Source of the DNA: Streptomyces sp. MUM 2J
Lineage (GTDB): Bacteria; Actinomycetota; Actinomycetes; Streptomycetales; Streptomycetaceae
Length of the DNA stretch: 64,000 nt
NCBI RefSeq assembly: GCF_022414535.1
Contig: NZ_JADWYM010000002.1
Coordinates: 186,001 to 250,000 of the forward strand
Direction of reading: 5' to 3'
In this document: positions 7,935 to 16,472 of the stretch, in pieces
Position numbering within the stretch: position 1 is the stretch's first letter
Layout: every line of letters begins with the position of its first letter
The notes under the pieces: generated by a model
Databases searched by the model: none
The model's input: the letters and a program-made list of their open reading frames with translations, nothing else
What the model was told of the DNA's origin: nothing
Position numbers and translations under genes: made by a program

Positions 7935-8140
7935 CAGGCCAGGATGTGGACGAGGAACCATGTGGCGAAGCCTGTCCAGGCGATCGCGAAGATCGCGCGG
8001 CCCGGGCGGGTGTGGACACGGAACCACGCGCGGACGCGCTCGGACAGGGTGTTGCCGCCCTTGTTGTCGGCCAGGGCGAGCAGTTCGTAGGCGGCGCCGA
8101 GCGCGAGCAGGGCGGCCCAGATCAGGTCGGGCGTGGTCAA
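7934..8140 (-). CDS. Small phage membrane protein (68 aa)
   Basis: A 68-residue protein with two hydrophobic segments, roughly residues 5-24 (LIWAALLALGAAYELLALAD) and 49-66 (AIFAIAWTGFATWFLVHI). A short polar, basic loop (NTLSERVRAWFRVHTRPGR) separates them. It is last in the lysis cluster after the endolysin, holin and coiled-coil gene, a common arrangement in Streptomyces phages. It may be a second holin or an antiholin-like partner. The topology is clear from sequence; the function is inferred from position. Confidence 0.65.
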   Translation of the reverse strand: MTTPDLIWAALLALGAAYELLALADNKGGNTLSERVRAWFRVHTRPGRAIFAIAWTGFATWFLVHILA

Positions 8141-8183
8141 TTCGTTCTCCGTCTTCTCCGCGCTGCTCTGTGATCCGGAGCCG

Positions 8184-8429
8184 TCAGCGGCCTGCCGCCG
8201 ACCAGAGGGCGACGCCCAGAGCGGCGAGGCCCGTGAGGGTGCTGATGGTGGGGAGCGGCCAGCGGGTTCGTTCGAGGGCGGTGACGCGGGCGTCGAGCTC
8301 CTCGACGTCCTTGTCGATCTGGTCGGAACGCTGGACCAGGAGGGCGAGTTGGCCGTCGATGCGCGCGAGCCCGACTTCGAGGGCGCGGCGGAGTTCGGCG
8401 AGCTCCAGGGCGATCTCTCCGTCGGGCAT
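8184..8429 (-). CDS. Coiled-coil protein with C-terminal membrane anchor (81 aa)
   Basis: An 81-residue protein with a heptad-rich coiled coil from about residue 5 to 55 (ELAELRRALEVGLARIDGQL, DKDVEELDARVTALE). A single C-terminal transmembrane helix follows (ISTLTGLAALGVALWSA). This is the layout of hemolysin-XhlA-like or Rz-like accessory lysis proteins in actinophages. ATG 8429 was chosen because AGGAG precedes it by nine bases. It follows the holin gene. Membrane association is well supported; the exact lysis role is inferred. Confidence 0.65.
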   Translation of the reverse strand: MPDGEIALELAELRRALEVGLARIDGQLALLVQRSDQIDKDVEELDARVTALERTRWPLPTISTLTGLAALGVALWSAAGR

Positions 8430-8446
8430 GGCGGCTGCTCCTGTGG

Positions 8447-8713
8447 TCAGTTGATGGTGGTGGAGGCGGGGTCGGTCTTGGCGGGGAGCCACGAGGCCGT
8501 CCCGGGGCGGCCGAGCAGCGAGCCGACGGCGCCCTTGAGTACGGCGAGGCCCGCGGGGATCGCGGCGATGGCCGCTGACTCGAGCGCCGACAGGGTGACG
8601 ACGTTGGTCGTGCCGGACGCGAGGAGGAGACCCAGGAACGCCTCGATGTACGTGAGGACGGCGCGCTCGCCGATGTCGGCGAGGAGCTTGGGGGTGCGGC
8701 TGGAAGTGGCCAT
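8447..8713 (-). CDS. Phage holin (88 aa)
   Basis: An 88-residue protein with two hydrophobic helices, roughly residues 18-38 (AVLTYIEAFLGLLLASGTTN) and 42-66 (LESAAIAAIPAGLAVLKGAV). It has short charged ends and the ALESAAIAAIPAGLAVLKG signature seen in Streptomyces phage holins. It would form lesions in the inner membrane that free the endolysin. It lies 28 bp downstream of the endolysin gene, and the coiled-coil gene follows. Confidence 0.75.
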   Translation of the reverse strand: MATSSRTPKLLADIGERAVLTYIEAFLGLLLASGTTNVVTLSALESAAIAAIPAGLAVLKGAVGSLLGRPGTASWLPAKTDPASTTIN

Positions 8714-8741
8714 GGGGTGGAGGAACCTCTCGACGTGGGGA

Positions 8742-9617
8742 TCAGGGCTTGGGGACTCGGAGCTTGGCCCAGCTGGTAGGGCCCGGGATGCCGTCGGCGT
8801 CGTCGCCGGAGAAGCCGAGCTTGCGCTGCCACGCGGCGTATGAGCGGCGGTCGGCGTCGGTCCAGCGCGGGCCGGGGCCCTTGGCGTACCTGCTGCACCC
8901 CTCTGCCACGAGCCTCTTGCCCATTGCCGTGATCAGGGCGGAGCGCCGGCCGGTGCGGAAGTAGGCAGGGCCGGGGAACGGGGCGTACGTCGGCTTGTCG
9001 TCCGCGGGCTTCGGGCTCGTCGGCTTGCCGTCGAGGAGGTCGGCGACGGCGTCGCGGAACTCGTCCATCGCGATGCCGGCGGGGTCCGGCTTGCCGGGCT
9101 GCCACTCCTTGTGGGCGATGACCGAGGGCGCGGTCCAGCCGTGCGCCTGGCACAGGGCGGCGCTGACCTTGTGCATGGCATCGAGCTGGGTCGGCGGCCA
9201 CGCCTGGCCGCCGCCGGTGTTGATGCACTCGAAGCCGTAGAAGCGCGCGTTGCCGTCCGTGTTGGCCTCGTTGTCCGGCGGCAGGGGCTGCTCGGCGATG
9301 ACGGCCCTCAGGACGTCGTCGTCGCCGGCCCCGGCGTGGTTGGTGCGGCCGTAGCCGACGAGGTGCACGGTGCCGGAGCGGTCGATAACCCCGTGGCACA
9401 GCGGACCGGGCAGCGAGGTGTACCCGGTGCGGCAGAGCTCCACCATGCCGGCCTCGGTGGAGTACGGGCCGGTGTGGTGAATCATGACGCCGTGGACCGG
9501 GCCCCAGGCGCCCTTGTGGTCTCGGTTGTGAGTGCGCCAGCTGCCGTGCTCGACGACGCGGACGCCGGACTTCTTCAGGACGGCGAGGAACTGGTCTGCG
9601 GACAGTGGCTGGGCCAC
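8742..9617 (-). CDS. Endolysin, N-acetylmuramoyl-L-alanine amidase
   Basis: A 291-residue amidase that should cut the bond between muramic acid and the peptide stem. The Amidase_2 fold covers residues 20-185: H47/H48 (VMIHHTGPYS), E130 (YGFECINTGGG), H169 and D178 (IAHKEWQPGKPDPAG). H47, H169 and D178 are the likely zinc ligands. The C-terminal 75 residues (RRSALITAMGKRLVAEG, then RSYAAWQRKLGFSGDDADGI) form a peptidoglycan-binding domain common in actinophage lysins. No signal peptide is present, so release depends on the holin. GTG 9617 was chosen for the GGAGAAGG upstream. Confidence 0.9.
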   Translation of the reverse strand: MAQPLSADQFLAVLKKSGVRVVEHGSWRTHNRDHKGAWGPVHGVMIHHTGPYSTEAGMVELCRTGYTSLPGPLCHGVIDRSGTVHLVGYGRTNHAGAGDDDVLRAVIAEQPLPPDNEANTDGNARFYGFECINTGGGQAWPPTQLDAMHKVSAALCQAHGWTAPSVIAHKEWQPGKPDPAGIAMDEFRDAVADLLDGKPTSPKPADDKPTYAPFPGPAYFRTGRRSALITAMGKRLVAEGCSRYAKGPGPRWTDADRRSYAAWQRKLGFSGDDADGIPGPTSWAKLRVPKP

Positions 9618-9840
9618 GGTGGGACGCCTTCTCCCCCGCGCCTCCGTGCTGCGTGCCGACCAGGAGCCACCTGACGGTCCCTCGGGGGCAGACGCGCGGT
9701 GCTGCTGCGTCCGGCTCGGGTGGAGGGTCACCAGAGCGTCTGGAGCCTATCCCAACTGATCTCCAGGGACACATGGTTGCGAGTGTCACCATGGTCCATC
9801 TGTGCGAGCCTTGATCACGTCTCAGTGGATCGGAGTCTTG

Positions 9841-10461
9841 ATGAGGAAGAAGCGTTGGCCGGTAGGGGTGGTACTCGCCGTCGGGATCGCCCTCACGACC
9901 GGCTGTAGTGGCGATGGCCGCGATAACAGCAGCAAGCCCGCGCCAAAGGCGACTTCCGCTGAGACAGCCCGCGTGATCCTCTACAAGGAGGAGATCGCGA
10001 AAGCTCTTCCAACGCCGGACGCCGTGCCGCCTGGATGGGAGACGGCGGGGGAGCCTCGACTCTTCAACGACACAGGTGAGAGTGGACGCCTGGCATTCGG
10101 ACGGACCGGCTACAGGGCGCCGGATCTCGACGGCGCCGTCGGGTTCAGCATCAGTTCGTACTCGGGTACGGCGGATGCCATGGCAGGGTTCAGCGAGTTC
10201 AAGGCGCAGTACGGCGATGCGACGCGCCCGACCTCGATCGTTGGGGCAGATCAGGCGTTCGCGAGGAGCGGATGCATCACTGAGCGTGCCTGCAGCGCCA
10301 CCATCGTCGTGCGAGCGGGCTCGGTGGTGCTGATGGTCAACATCAACAGCGATGCTGGCGAAGCCCCGGATCCGAAGATCCTCAATTCGGTGAGTCGTAT
10401 GCAGGTGGCGCGAGCCCAACAGGTCGAGCGCGGCGAAGCGCCGACGGCCAAGGCGTCCTGA
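9841..10461 (+). CDS. Putative lipoprotein encoded against the late operon
   Basis: A 206-residue lipoprotein. Residues 1-20 form a lipoprotein signal (MRKKRWPVGVVLAVGIALTT) followed by GCSGD, so Cys22 should be lipidated and the mature protein anchored outside the membrane. The rest is soluble, with a repeat-free alpha/beta pattern and two further cysteines (GCITERACSA). ATG 9841 was preferred over an earlier in-frame start because GGAG lies seven bases upstream and the signal then begins at once. It is on the plus strand between endolysin and tail genes and looks like an independently expressed accessory gene, perhaps acting on superinfection. That role is an inference. Confidence 0.7.
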   Translation: MRKKRWPVGVVLAVGIALTTGCSGDGRDNSSKPAPKATSAETARVILYKEEIAKALPTPDAVPPGWETAGEPRLFNDTGESGRLAFGRTGYRAPDLDGAVGFSISSYSGTADAMAGFSEFKAQYGDATRPTSIVGADQAFARSGCITERACSATIVVRAGSVVLMVNINSDAGEAPDPKILNSVSRMQVARAQQVERGEAPTAKAS

Positions 10462-10575
10462 GACAGGCTTCTACCAAATGTCGACGGCTGCCTTCACCGA
10501 GTTCTCCCGCGTCGCGGCCGACGGCCGTGGATACGGTGGTCGGTCAGATGCAGGTCGCCTGCTGCAATCGCTGCG

Positions 10576-13523
10576 CTACTTCGTGTACGTGACCCGGAGC
10601 TTGGGCGGGTAGGTCTGGCCGACGCCTTGAGCACGGCCGTAGTAGGTCTTGTCGGAGTTGTTCGGGTCCAGGGCGATGCCGCGCCAGGACGTGCTGTCGA
10701 AGACCGAAGTGATGTCGACCCACTTGCCGACGTTCTTGCCCCAGCTGATCGTCTTCGCCTCGCTGTCCGAGCTGAACGTCGATGGACGGGATGTGTGCTT
10801 GTGGGCCTTGACGACCGCCTTGCCGCCGCTGTTGTAGTACCAGTGGTCGAAGTAGAGGTAGATCTCGGCCTTCTGGATGGTGGCGCCGGACAGGTCGGTG
10901 GCGAGTGCGGAGGGGAAGCCGATCAGGCTCGCCTGCATGCCGTTGGTGGAGCTGTAGTAGCCCTGCAGGCACTTGTTGCCGTAGTACGAGTTGTACGAGC
11001 CGCGGTTGGCGTAGGAGCCGGACCAGCTCGCGTTGTAGGTCTTGGTGTAGGTCTTCTTTGGCGGTGTCGTAGTGCCGCCGCCCGTGTTGTACTGGCCGGT
11101 CTCCGGGACGTACGGGCCCAGGTCCTCGATGTACATCACGCCCGGGTGGTTGGAGCCGCCGAACAGGCGCACGGTCTGGCCGTCGGGGCCGTAGCGGCAG
11201 CGGAAGGTGACCAGCAGGCGGTGCAGTCCGGCGCCGAAGGCCGCGCCGGAGCGGATGGTCTCCAGGTGGATGCGCCGATAGCCGGCCGTGGGCAGGGGGT
11301 AGATCGCGGACTGGATCTGCGGTGAGGAGATCGACGGGGTGCTCGGTCCGCCGTCCTTCAGGGCGAGGACGAGCTCGCCGCCGGACGCGGAGGGGTCGGC
11401 GTAGCAGTCCAGGACGACGCGGTACATGCGGCTGGTGTCGGCGTCGAAGGACAGCTCGACGAAGCCGTAGTCCGTTGTGCCCGCGGTGACGGAGGTCGCC
11501 TGGTAGTCGATGGCGACCAGGCCGCGGGCGAAGCCGGACAGGTAGGTCTCGATCGGGTCGCCGGCGATGATGAGCCTGCCCGCGACGGAGAGGTCGCCGA
11601 CGCCGGTGTTGCCGTCCTGGTCGATGGTGGCGACGGCGGTGCCGTTGTTCGTCAGGGTGAGGTAGTTCGGGGTGCCGGTGGTCAGTGAGACGGCCTCGTC
11701 GCCCGACGCGTCGTACAGGCGCAGTCCCTGCGGGGACAGTTCGGCGCGGGCCCGCCGCCGGGGGTGGAGAGCACGGCGCGGCATTCGAGGTTGTCGAAAT
11801 AGGCGCTGCCGGTGGTGGCCTCGTTGCCGTTGCCGTCGACCCCGATGCGTACGTTGCCCTGGGTGGCGTTGGCCGGGATGGTGATGATCTTGGAGATGCG
11901 CTGCCAGGTGCCGTCGGCGACGGGGGCGGACACGACGATGCCGTCCGAGCCGAGGCGTGTTCCGGACTCGTCGTAGAAGCCCAGGAAGAACTTCACGCTG
12001 GCGCCGGTGAAGTCGGTGGTCGTCTTGTAGTCGGCGCCGATCCAGTAGCGGTCTCCGGGCAGCATCGGGGACGTGGCGTGCTGCAGCCACCGGTACGTGC
12101 CGGCGGCCGGGGTGATGCGCAGGCACTTCGCGGAGTTGTTGCCGCCGTCCTCGATGGCGTAGATCTCCGGGTCCTGGTTGGCCAGGGCGGCGGCGATGAC
12201 GCCGGTCTCGTAGGAGGGGTCCCCGACCAGGTTGCCGGTGGTGCCGATCGCCAGCCGGGACGCTGACAGTGAGCCTGCGGCGATGTGGCGCGCGGTGAGG
12301 GTGTTGGTGGCGATCTCGTCGCCGGTCAGGGACAGCGCCTTGACCTCCCGGGCCGTGATGGTGCCAGCCACGATCTTCTCGCCGGTCACGGACTCCGCGG
12401 CCAGCTCCAGGGTGCCGATGGACTCGGCCAGCACCATGCCCGCGCCGATGACGGTGCGGACCTGGGCGTTGTCGAAGTCTGCGGTGCCGACGGTGGCTTG
12501 GAAGCTCTGCAGCCATACGGTGGCGGCCACGGTCCCGGCCGGGGCCTGGACCTGCTGGCTGATGGTGGCCCAGTCGGCGCCCGGGGTGGGGGTGGCGATC
12601 GCCGTGCCGTAGCCGAGCACCGTGCCGGCCGCGTCCTGCCAGCGCAGGTAGAGGCGGAGGGAGTCCCCGGCCCAGTCGGCTGAGGCGCGGTAGTCGAAGG
12701 CGAGGAAGAATCGGTCCCCCGGCGAGACGGCCAGCTCGGTGATCGGCAGACTCCGGGATGTCGGCTCACCGCTGGTGCCGTCGACCCGCAGGCCGCGGGG
12801 GGAGTTGTTGCCCTCGGCGAGCTGCCACTCGGAGGAGGCGGCGACGAGCTGTTCGGTGAAGGCGCCCTCGAAGGAGGGGTCGGGCATGAGGTTGCCGGTG
12901 CCGATGGCGAGCTGGTTATGGCCCACCGCGCCGATCCGCAGCTTGGCCTGGGAGACGGCGTTGTCGGCGAGCGCGGTTTCGTCGACGATGCCGTCGAGGA
13001 CCTCCTGGGCGACGACCGGTGCCGGGCCGACCGGCCCGCTCTGGGCGGATGGGGCGGAGGCGGTGCCGGAGGTGTTGCGGGCCAGGATGCGGACGTACAG
13101 CGGCTGGTCTGTGGGGATGGTCAGGGTGCTGCCGAGCGGGGACTCGAACGTGCCGCGCAGGGTGGCCGCCGTGGGGATGAAGTTGTCGAGCGTCGTGGCG
13201 TGGACCTCGATACGGGCGAAGTCCAGCGGCGGCGCGGGTGCGTCGGTGAAGCTCCCTTCCCATGTTGCCGACACGCCTCCGAGGACCGGGGTGACGGTGG
13301 GCTGGCTCGGGGTGGGTGGTGGCGGAGCGTTGACGATGTTGACTGCGGTGGTGCCGTCCGGCTGCTGGCCGATGACGGCACGCAGCGAGCCGTTCTCGTC
13401 GTACACGTCGAGCGCGCCGTTCTCGATGGAGGAGTAGGCGAGTTGGGAGGTTCGGGTCCGCTGGGCGAAGCGGCGCTCGAGGTCGGCGATGCGGGCCGCC
13501 AGCCGTGCCAGGTCGTTGGCCAC
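10576..13523 (-). pseudogene. Minor tail protein with carbohydrate-binding end, frameshifted
   Basis: Two overlapping frames together form a tail protein of about 980 residues. The first runs from GTG 13523: a short coiled coil (LARLAARIADLERRFAQR), a fibronectin-III-like segment, then two similar carbohydrate-binding-like modules (NLMPDPSFEGAF and NLVGDPSYETGV mark their starts). It stops at 11682. The second frame takes over near 11741-11762 with ARAELSPQGLRLYDASGDEA and runs to 10576, ending in a Tyr/Ser/Gly-rich DNRLRE-like domain. One missing base, for example in the GGGCCC at about 11748-11753, explains the break. It is the last tail gene before lysis, so receptor binding is likely. Confidence 0.75.
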
Positions 13524-13528
13524 GTGAG

Positions 13529-14617
13529 TCAGCTCCCGTAGGTGAAGCGGTCGGCGCGGGCGAGGGTGAGGGTGATGCGCTCGGGGTCGTCGCCCTGTGG
13601 CGGGCGCAGGGTCCAGCCGGTGACGCGGCACCAGCCGTCGTAATCGGTCCACTGGTCGTGGAGGGTGACGCGGATGTCGTCGCCGATCTGCCAGGAGCCG
13701 ACCGGGGCCGCTGGGTGGTCGATGAGCTCGATCTCGGTGATCTCGCCGAGGATCTGGCGGGCGGTGCGTTCGGTGCGGGCGCGGGCGGCGAGCCGGTCGT
13801 TGCCCTTCTCCGCGGGAACCTCCAGGACGTGCTCCAGGCGGAGGCGTCCGTTGCGGATGGCGTCGATGGCGCGGCGACGGCCCCGGCCCTCGCCGGCGCC
13901 GAGGGCGATGACGACTTGGGCGTAGGAGTCGGCGTCGTAGGTCACCGGGACGGTGGCGGCCGCGTTGACGCCGCTGGCGAAGGAGATGTCGGTGCGGCGG
14001 GTGCCCAGGCGGGGCCAGCCGAGCCGGATTCGTCCCACGGGCCGGTCGTTGGACCAGTCGGTGGCCTCGGTCCACTCCGGGCCGCCCTCGATCTGTGTCA
14101 TGTCGTCGATGACGGAGCCGAGGACCGGCGCCTCCCACCAGTCCGTGCGGTACGCCTCGGCCGGGCTGCCGGCCTTCGCCCGGCTGGTGACCGGGTCCAC
14201 GGTGACGCCGAGGTTCCCGTCGGGCTGGGACTGGGCGTAGGCCCAGGTGTCGCGGATGACCTGGCACGGGTCGGCGTTGACGTACGGGCCGCGCCCGTTC
14301 AGGTTGCCGTGGACGTCATGGCGGCGGTGCAGGTAGCTGCCCCACCCCGCGGCCTCGATCGGGTAGGCGGCGCCTTCGGGTTCGGCGCGCCAGATGAGGC
14401 CGCCCCACAGCAGGGCGTTGTCCCGTTCGACGGTGAGCAGCGTGTTGCCGGGATCCAGCTGCGTCGGCAGCAGGTGGGCGAGACGGGGAGAGAGCCGGCC
14501 GGAGAAGTCACCCGCCGCGTTGAGGGACAGGCCGAACTCGACCTCGGAGAGCGGGAGATCGGCGGTCAGCGGCTTGCCGGTCAGGGCGTGCCAGGTGCGG
14601 TACCGGTACGTGGGCAC
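13529..14617 (-). CDS. Siphovirus minor tail protein, Gp37-like (362 aa)
   Basis: A 362-residue protein of the kind found just after the distal tail protein in Streptomyces siphoviruses. The N-terminus (YRYRTWHALTGKPLTADLPL) is followed by a beta-rich domain (LLTVERDNALLWGGLIWRAE). Later segments (IGDDIRVTLHDQWTDYDGWC, ITLTLARADRF) match the repeated-barrel pattern of baseplate hub proteins. No enzymatic motif is visible. It precedes the large minor tail protein by five bases and follows the 309-residue tail gene by six, so all are one transcript. A structural role at the tail tip is well supported by order. Confidence 0.75.
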   Translation of the reverse strand: MPTYRYRTWHALTGKPLTADLPLSEVEFGLSLNAAGDFSGRLSPRLAHLLPTQLDPGNTLLTVERDNALLWGGLIWRAEPEGAAYPIEAAGWGSYLHRRHDVHGNLNGRGPYVNADPCQVIRDTWAYAQSQPDGNLGVTVDPVTSRAKAGSPAEAYRTDWWEAPVLGSVIDDMTQIEGGPEWTEATDWSNDRPVGRIRLGWPRLGTRRTDISFASGVNAAATVPVTYDADSYAQVVIALGAGEGRGRRRAIDAIRNGRLRLEHVLEVPAEKGNDRLAARARTERTARQILGEITEIELIDHPAAPVGSWQIGDDIRVTLHDQWTDYDGWCRVTGWTLRPPQGDDPERITLTLARADRFTYGS

Positions 14618-14623
14618 GTCGGC

Positions 14624-15553
14624 TCACACCACACCCTCGGTGAACTCCACGTCCGAGATCAGGCTTGTGCCGCTGTCGACGTGGATGTCGCCGGTCTCGG
14701 ACCTGTACATGTACGTCTGCAGGTACAGCGGCTGGGTGGTGCCGCGCATCGCCGGTGAGACGCTGATGTTGTCCGCGACGATCACGTTGATGCGTCGGAT
14801 CCCTTTGCCCTGGTTGTCGTCGACGACGGTGCCCTGGCCCAGGTCGGTGCCGAGGACCCCTCGCATCTGGGCGAAGACGTTGGAGGCGCTTTCCCGCAGC
14901 CCAGCCACCGTCACAATGACCTTGGCATTGGTGGCCCAGGACGGTACGCGGACGCTCCAGCGGGCCGCGCTCGGCCAGGTGTGCCACTTGTTGTCGGAGT
15001 ACCCGAGGGTGCTCAGCGCGGTGGGGAAGGAGGTGTACAGCGTCCGCTCCCGGCGCGGGTTCGCGATCCGGCGCACGTCCTTGATCATCGAGTCTGTGAT
15101 GACCGTGGTGTTGGCCGGGATGTCCAGGCGGGCGAGCGGGATCGCGGTCATCCCGGACGGCACACCCGTGGTCGTGGCCGACACGTTGCTGACGACGTGG
15201 AAGTAGCCGATCTCGTCGGTCTCCGGGTCCCGGGTGCCCTCGTACTCCGGGTCTTCTACGCGCAGGCAGACCAGGTCGGAGCGGGGGCTGGCGGCGGTCG
15301 GCGCGACAGGCACGACGGCGTAGCCGACGTTGTACTGCGTGTAGGAACCTTGGCCCCACGTGGCGCCGCGGATGACGGCGGAGCCGTCCGCGACGCGCAC
15401 ACCAGCCGTCGGCGTGGACAGCTGCCGGACCTTGAGGTCGTCGCCCTCGGTCACGCCCTGGGAGCCGCGGGCGAGGTCGCGGACCATCATGCGGAAGGCC
15501 CTGGCCTCGTGGGTGCCTCCGTGGGTGAGCAGGGGCGGGTTGATCAGCGTCAT
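14624..15553 (-). CDS. Phage tail-tip protein (309 aa)
   Basis: A 309-residue structural protein. The N-terminus contains the pattern NPPLLTHGGTHEARAFRMMV seen in actinophage tail-tip proteins, then a beta-rich region (GVRVADGSAVIRGATW). A second half (RWSVRVPSWATNAKVIVTVA) resembles jelly-roll receptor-binding heads. No transmembrane or enzymatic motif is present. It lies between the distal tail protein and the Gp37-like hub protein. It is probably a receptor-binding or baseplate protein, with the precise role open. Confidence 0.65.
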   Translation of the reverse strand: MTLINPPLLTHGGTHEARAFRMMVRDLARGSQGVTEGDDLKVRQLSTPTAGVRVADGSAVIRGATWGQGSYTQYNVGYAVVPVAPTAASPRSDLVCLRVEDPEYEGTRDPETDEIGYFHVVSNVSATTTGVPSGMTAIPLARLDIPANTTVITDSMIKDVRRIANPRRERTLYTSFPTALSTLGYSDNKWHTWPSAARWSVRVPSWATNAKVIVTVAGLRESASNVFAQMRGVLGTDLGQGTVVDDNQGKGIRRINVIVADNISVSPAMRGTTQPLYLQTYMYRSETGDIHVDSGTSLISDVEFTEGVV

Positions 15554-15578
15554 GGGAATCCTTCGGTTCGCAGACGGT

Positions 15579-16472
15579 TCACAGGGCGGCGTAGGCGGCT
15601 CGCCAGGTCACGGCCAGGCGGGTGGCGCCGGTGTAGTCGCGGGCGGTCCACCACAGCTCGCTGCTGCCGGGCGGGATGGTGAACGTGTCGAGGCGGGAGG
15701 CCGCCGACAGGGCGGGGGCGAGGTTGCCAGTGCCGTTCTTCAGCGCCCAGCGGGTGCCGGGGCGGGTCTCGATGTCGACGTACTCGCCGGTCTTGAGCGA
15801 GACGGCCAGCTCCAGCACCCGGCCGGACTGCACGTGCCGGATACGGGGATTGCTGCACGGGCCGATGATCCGCAGAGACGGCCAGGCCGGCAGGTCGCCG
15901 TCGTTGTGGACCCGGCCGCGCCGCTCGTCGGGGATCGCCACGCCGGTCGTCAGCGGGGCCACCAGCGGCGCGCGGAGACCGCCCAAGCCGTCGGTGGACA
16001 GGGCCAGCGTCAACGCGGAGGCGTCGTCGGCGTGGAAGCGCGGGTCGAGCGCGGCGAACTCGATGTCGAGCGGGATCCAGCCGTGCAGCGTGCTCGCCGT
16101 GCTGGTGGCCTCGACGCGGCGCAGCCGCCCGTACAGGCGGCGCGTCGTGCGGCCCGGCCAGCGCAGCCGCAGTACCGTCTGCGCTCCGGGGCCCGTACGC
16201 ACTGCTGGGTCGTCGGCCGCGCGGTGGAGGCGGGCGAGCAGGTCGAGAGCGCGTGCTGGATCGCCCGGCGTACGGATGCCCGCCTCGATGCGGACCGTAC
16301 GCGGCCCGTACAGGTCGACGCCGGGGAAGGCACCATCCCCGGCAGGGTTGTCCACATCCTGTGTACGGAGTTCGGGGACGCCCAGCCCCTCGACATCCCC
16401 GACCGGGATGTCGGTTCCAGGACCGATGACGACACCGGCGACCTCGATCTGCCACTCGGCGAGTTCAGGCAT
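15579..16472 (-). CDS. Distal tail protein (Dit-like)
   Basis: A 297-residue protein with the layout of siphovirus distal tail proteins: a beta-rich N-terminal ring domain (WQIEVAGVVIGPGTDIPVGD, YGPRTVRIEAGI), a long middle (LDIEFAALDPRFHADDAS) and a galectin-like C-terminus (TFTIPPGSSELWWTARDY). It sits immediately after the tape measure, the expected position for Dit. ATG 16472 overlaps the tape-measure stop as TGATG, so translation is coupled. A TTG three bases upstream is also possible. Confidence 0.75.
   Translation of the reverse strand: MPELAEWQIEVAGVVIGPGTDIPVGDVEGLGVPELRTQDVDNPAGDGAFPGVDLYGPRTVRIEAGIRTPGDPARALDLLARLHRAADDPAVRTGPGAQTVLRLRWPGRTTRRLYGRLRRVEATSTASTLHGWIPLDIEFAALDPRFHADDASALTLALSTDGLGGLRAPLVAPLTTGVAIPDERRGRVHNDGDLPAWPSLRIIGPCSNPRIRHVQSGRVLELAVSLKTGEYVDIETRPGTRWALKNGTGNLAPALSAASRLDTFTIPPGSSELWWTARDYTGATRLAVTWRAAYAAL

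Noticed and set aside
8137..10419. 760-codon minus-strand frame across the lysis region
   Set aside because: It is a shadow of the endolysin and holin in another frame, with typical Arg/Pro/His-rich composition.
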